From NCBI GenBank assembly GCA_023488865.1, contig JAMDDG010000050.1:1-7994 (forward strand): a DNA stretch of 7,994 nucleotides, in the 5' to 3' direction. This document shows, piece after piece, positions 4,667-7,994 of this stretch (the stretch's first letter is position 1; each line of letters begins with the position of its first letter). The notes beneath the pieces were generated by a model. The model did not search any database and had not been told where the DNA came from. It worked only from the letters and a program-made list of their open reading frames with translations. Made by a program: the position numbers and the translations under genes. This stretch comes from Bacteroidota bacterium. GTDB taxonomy: Bacteria > Bacteroidota > Bacteroidia > Bacteroidales > Prolixibacteraceae.

Positions 4667-6196
4667 TTAGCGGTTCTGCCAAAAAATCTTGGAAGTAAAT
4701 GCATTGATAGGACCAACTGCGACAAGATTGTCATTGTTTACAGAAATCTCACGTTGGGGGTAAAGCAACCTAATTGGAGGAGTATCATTCAATTTATTCG
4801 GATCCTCCGAGAAGTGGATATTTGACGGAATACCAGATCTTCTATAGTCTGTCCAAATCTCAACAGGTGCGATCCCATCGAGTGAAACCCATTTCTGCTG
4901 AAGGATCAGGTTAATTTTATTTGGAGCCAAGTCATAGTTAACCATTGTTTTAGCAGAAGAAAGGAAGGTAGCTGCATCATCTGAAGTTAACCCGTTGTAA
5001 ATGCAGGATTGGGTCATGGCTGCATTGTACAATGTTTTACCGGAAGCAGTGATAAAGCCTCTTTCAGCCGCTTCAGCCTGGATAAACAGACTCTCAAAAT
5101 CAGTTAAGAGAGGGGCGGATTTATCAAAAGTACCAATCATATAACCTTCACTGCCACTTTTGTAACCTAAATAAGAGGTTTTGGTTGGAGGAAGCGGAGG
5201 ATGAACCGATGCATCCTGTCCAAGGTAGTTGCCATCAAATTGAGTAGGATTAGCAGTTGTAGCATTAAAGAAATGGCCCAAACGCGGGTCGTTGGTATCT
5301 TTCATAAAATTAATTACATCCATTCCCCCCATGTGATAGGAAACACCGTCAGATTGTTGAGTACCATCTGCTTTGTAATAGGTACCATAAAAGGGATTCA
5401 TTTTACCCGGAGAGTTCAGGAAACCAGGATTTACCAACCCGCTTTCTCCTGCGCCAAGATAGCCTACAGATGCAGTCGTTGCAACTGCCGCTTTGATGTA
5501 AGTATCGCGACCGGTCATACCGGACTGATGAACCAACATTCTCAATTTAAGTGTATTGGCAAATTTAGCCCATTTAGACATATCACCGGCATACATGATG
5601 TCGCTGTTGGCCGGAATTTCCGTTGACCCTATTGGTGCAGTCTGAATCAATTTGATTGCTGCATCCAGTTTTTTAACCAGATCTTCATAGATATCCTTTT
5701 GCTTGTCATATTTAGGCTTCAGGATACCTGTTTCTGTACTGAAGGCTTCACTGTAGGGAACATCGCCCCAAACATCCACCAGATTCTGCATGATATATGC
5801 CTTCAGGATCATTGCGATAGCCAGATAGTTGCTCTCTTTTGGATCAGAAGAGGCTCTTTCAATCTCAGTAAGGTTCTGACCATAGGTGTACATCTCGTTG
5901 AAGGCAGCTTGATAACTGGTATTTTGCAAATTGTACTGTGTTAAAGCGGTCGGTTGGGTATATCCTGTACTGATAGACCAGAGTCCGTGCCACAGGTAAA
6001 CAAATTCAAACCGACGGGGATTGTTCATAGTATAAGCAATGTTGTTAAGTGCCGATGGCAACAACAGCTTGGCCGGAACTTTTGAAGCACTGTTCGGATT
6101 GACTTCATTCACCGTAAGAAAATCGGAGCAGGAACTTCCTAAAAGGACCAGAGAAACTAATAGCGTTAAAAATATCTTATTCATCTTAGTATTCAT
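4667..6196 (-). CDS. SusD-like outer-membrane lipoprotein (SusD-like_2 type)
   Basis: This 509-residue SusD-family lipoprotein forms the hinged lid over the SusC channel and presents ligand to it. The signal peptide ends in LLGSSC with Cys23 (or Cys19 if translation starts at the second Met, 6184). The mature protein begins SDFLTVNEVNPNSASKVP, the standard SusD opening. Helical TPR-like segments follow, including YLAIAMILKAYIMQNLVDVW and then GDVPYSEAF, a hallmark of the family, and YEDLVKKLDAAIKLIQTAP. Later landmarks are MYAGDMSKWAKFANTLKLRM, ESLFIQAEAAERGF, and QQKWVSLDGIAPVEIWTDYR followed by RSG. The C-terminal motif PIRLLYPQREISVNNDN is typical of the SusD-like_2 branch rather than classic SusD. 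The start is 7 bases after the SusC-like stop, so the two are tightly coupled. The protein looks intact although its SusC partner is truncated. The ligand is unknown. Confidence 0.94.
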   Translation of the reverse strand: MNTKMNKIFLTLLVSLVLLGSSCSDFLTVNEVNPNSASKVPAKLLLPSALNNIAYTMNNPRRFEFVYLWHGLWSISTGYTQPTALTQYNLQNTSYQAAFNEMYTYGQNLTEIERASSDPKESNYLAIAMILKAYIMQNLVDVWGDVPYSEAFSTETGILKPKYDKQKDIYEDLVKKLDAAIKLIQTAPIGSTEIPANSDIMYAGDMSKWAKFANTLKLRMLVHQSGMTGRDTYIKAAVATTASVGYLGAGESGLVNPGFLNSPGKMNPFYGTYYKADGTQQSDGVSYHMGGMDVINFMKDTNDPRLGHFFNATTANPTQFDGNYLGQDASVHPPLPPTKTSYLGYKSGSEGYMIGTFDKSAPLLTDFESLFIQAEAAERGFITASGKTLYNAAMTQSCIYNGLTSDDAATFLSSAKTMVNYDLAPNKINLILQQKWVSLDGIAPVEIWTDYRRSGIPSNIHFSEDPNKLNDTPPIRLLYPQREISVNNDNLVAVGPINAFTSKIFWQNR

Positions 6197-6203
6197 TTAA
6201 ATT

Positions 6204-7877
6204 TTAGAAAGTAAGTTTTACACTAAACCCATAAACTCTGGTAGGAGGTGTCTGGTCTTCTGTGGTGTAACCGACAGCATTGTTAGTAGGAGCCTGTGTG
6301 TTGAATTCAGGATCTGTCCAAACATTGGATTTCGGACGTAACATGATGAGGTTTCTTCCTATAAGGGCAACCTGGGCATCTTGAATAGTATTGCCTCCAA
6401 ATAGTTTCTTTACAGGAATGTCGTATGAAAGTGCAACCTCTCTTAATTTCCAGAAAGCAGCACTGGTCGTATAGGTCCGCTGTACGTTATGGTAGTCGGA
6501 GTTAACCCAGAAATTACGGCTGGCATCCCTGATCAAAACACTGGTATTGGGAGTATAAACACCCGGAGAGGTTTGAATCACAGAATTTGGGATCACGAAT
6601 GGCTGACGACCGTTTTGAGCAGAGTGCTCGGATACACCCGTGAAGTCGAGTGCATTACCTACTGCATTCACAATTACGTTTCCACCCCGGTATTCAGCGG
6701 TAGCTGAAAGACGGAACCCTTTGTAGTTCAAATCGGTAGAAATACCTAAGATGTGATTTGGGTTACCGTGACCAACCTGCTGAAGGGCAGGGTCTTTGAC
6801 CGGTTGACCTGTATTTGGGTCAACAATAATTTGACCGGTAGGTGTTCTTTTTACATCGGATACTTTGATCGCAGGGAATTGTTGACCTACTTTCACATAA
6901 GAAGCATCTGCAATCTGGATTTCATCCAATCCCGGGAAAATTGAGACAACTTTTGATTCTAAATAGGAATAGTTGACAGAAGCATTCCAGGTAACCTGTC
7001 CTAAGTTTAGCAGCGGTGTGAATTTCAAATCCACTTCAAGGCCTTTGTTGTCAAGTTCACCTGCATTAATCAAAGCGCTGTAATAACCTGTTGATGCGGA
7101 TATCTGTGCAGGAATAGTTTGATCAAGGGTCTTTGTTTGGTAAACGTTGGTTTCAAGGTGAATCTTGTTTTTTAGGAAGCTCATTTCAACACCAAGTTCA
7201 GTCTCATTGGTCTTTTCAGGTTTGATCAGCGGATTGCTGAGCGTAGTGCTAAGGCTGAAGCCAGCTGTACTCCCGTATGGGAAACCACCTGCAGGATAAT
7301 ATTGTGGTAAAGTTCCGTACCAGTCGCCAAGCGAAATTTGTCCGGTTTGAGACCAGCCCCCGCGTACTTTCAGGAAGGAAAGAACATTGTTGCCGATAAT
7401 AGACGGGAACATCTGAGACAGAATGAGGCTTGCGTCAGCAGCCGGGTAGAAAAACGAACGATTGGCTTTGGTTAATCTTGAGTCCCAGTCATTACGACCA
7501 GAGAAGTGGATGAAAGCATAGTCTTTGTATCCTACGGTGAAATCCGCGAATACCCCAATTGAATTGCGTTTCTGAGTAGATTGTGAAACGGCTGCCTCCC
7601 CGATACGGTTACTGATGTTGTATAAACCAGGAACTACTAATCCGCCGTTAGCAGCGTCATAGCTTGATTCGTAATAATTAGAGTAAATTGAATTGCCCAC
7701 AACTGCTTTCAAACTTACAAGACCAATCTTATGATCAACAGTAGCTGTAAAGTCGTTGGTCAGGATAATGCTGTTACGCATTTGATCGCTTGAGTTTCCG
7801 GCATAAGGAGAACCGACCCCCATGTGTCCCTGGCTCCATGGATCAGATTTGGAATAACTGCTATAAATAGAGTCTGT
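6204..7877 (-). pseudogene. SusC/RagA-like TonB-dependent transporter, C-terminal half only
   Basis: SusC-type proteins are TonB-driven outer-membrane barrels of about 1000 residues that import ligand delivered by SusD. Here only about 557 residues remain (539 from the ATG at 7823). They cover much of the barrel: VGYKDYAFIHFSGRNDWDSR, RGGWSQTGQISLGDWYGTLP, KPEKTNETELGVEMSFLKNK, FRLSATAEYRGGNVIVNAVG, ALSYDIPVKKLFGGNTIQDA and the terminal strand VYGFSVKLTF with the outer-membrane C-terminal Phe. SusC-like coding extends beyond that Met (SYSKSDPWSQGHMGVG) up to a TAG at 7878-7880, so Met 7823 is an internal residue. The signal peptide, carboxypeptidase-like N-domain, TonB box and plug are all missing, so the product cannot work as a transporter. 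The likeliest cause is an insertion or rearrangement at about 7870-7880. The true 5' part may lie beyond the window on the far side of an element. Confidence 0.9.
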
Positions 7878-7961
7878 CTATAAACATCAAATTGTTGATA
7901 ACTAATTACATATAGCCTTTTTTGTTGTTTGTGTTTTTATTAGATTTAAGAAAAAAACACT

Positions 7962-7994
7962 ATGAGACTATTTGAAAGTTTTAAGATAAAGTTT
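7962..7994 (+). CDS. Start of an unidentified gene, possibly in an inserted element (3' end outside window)
   Basis: ATG 7962 opens MRLFESFKIKF before the window ends. A near-match to the Bacteroidetes -7 box (TAGATTTA, 7941-7948) lies 13 bases upstream. It points away from the truncated SusC gene and lies about 80 bases from the break, the layout expected of a transposase gene near the end of an insertion sequence. Eleven residues are too few to name a family, and it may not be a gene. Confidence 0.3.
   Translation, partial: MRLFESFKIKF

Noticed and set aside
5201..5626. Plus-strand open frame of 141 residues inside the SusD-like gene
   Set aside because: It is a shadow of the SusD coding strand with no promoter and no family features.
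7886..7899. The small palindrome as an insertion-sequence terminal repeat
   Set aside because: A five-base stem with a short loop is common by chance in AT-rich DNA, and the partner end is outside the window; kept only as a supporting note to the SusC break.

Overview
The window looks like chromosomal DNA from a Bacteroidota (Bacteroidetes) organism. The evidence is a SusC/SusD-type outer-membrane nutrient-uptake operon with three lipoproteins, Bacteroidetes-style -7 promoter boxes (TAnnTTTG) in front of two small operons, and toxin-antitoxin (TA) families common in that phylum. Everything is read by eye from the sequence; family names are recognition, not search results.

Left end (1-502, + strand): the last 166 codons of the replicative helicase gene dnaB, a housekeeping gene cut by the window edge.

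Middle (about 486-2720, + strand): an accessory TA island directly behind dnaB. It has two TA modules: a HigB/HigA-like pair (778-1414) and an antitoxin/PIN-nuclease pair (1809-2426) whose PIN gene carries a one-base frameshift at a run of nine A. They alternate with three broken copies of one hicB antitoxin 3' end (566-646, 1499-1696, 2523-2720). The first copy is joined to the 5' part of a hicA toxin gene, so a complete hicAB module may once have lain behind dnaB. Copies 2 and 3 are 200-bp direct repeats with two mismatches that flank the PIN module. The common core recurs at offsets of 1050 and 1024 bp, so the island reads as [hicB tail]-[TA]-[hicB tail]-[TA]-[hicB tail]. This repeated-scar arrangement is the most unusual thing in the window. 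No integrase or transposase lies inside the island.

Right part (2821-7877, - strand): a polysaccharide-utilisation-type operon read right to left: 3' half of a SusC-like TonB-dependent transporter, a SusD-like lipoprotein, a DUF1735-type lipoprotein and a SusE/F-like lipoprotein, closed by a hairpin terminator (2821-2854). No glycoside hydrolase or regulator is visible, so the substrate cannot be named. The operon converges on the TA island.

Right edge (about 7870-7994): the SusC frame meets a stop at 7878-7880 and gives way to AT-rich DNA with the start of a possible + strand gene at 7962. The SusC gene is therefore missing its signal peptide, plug and first barrel strands. An inserted element or rearrangement is the likeliest reason, but the window ends before it can be identified.
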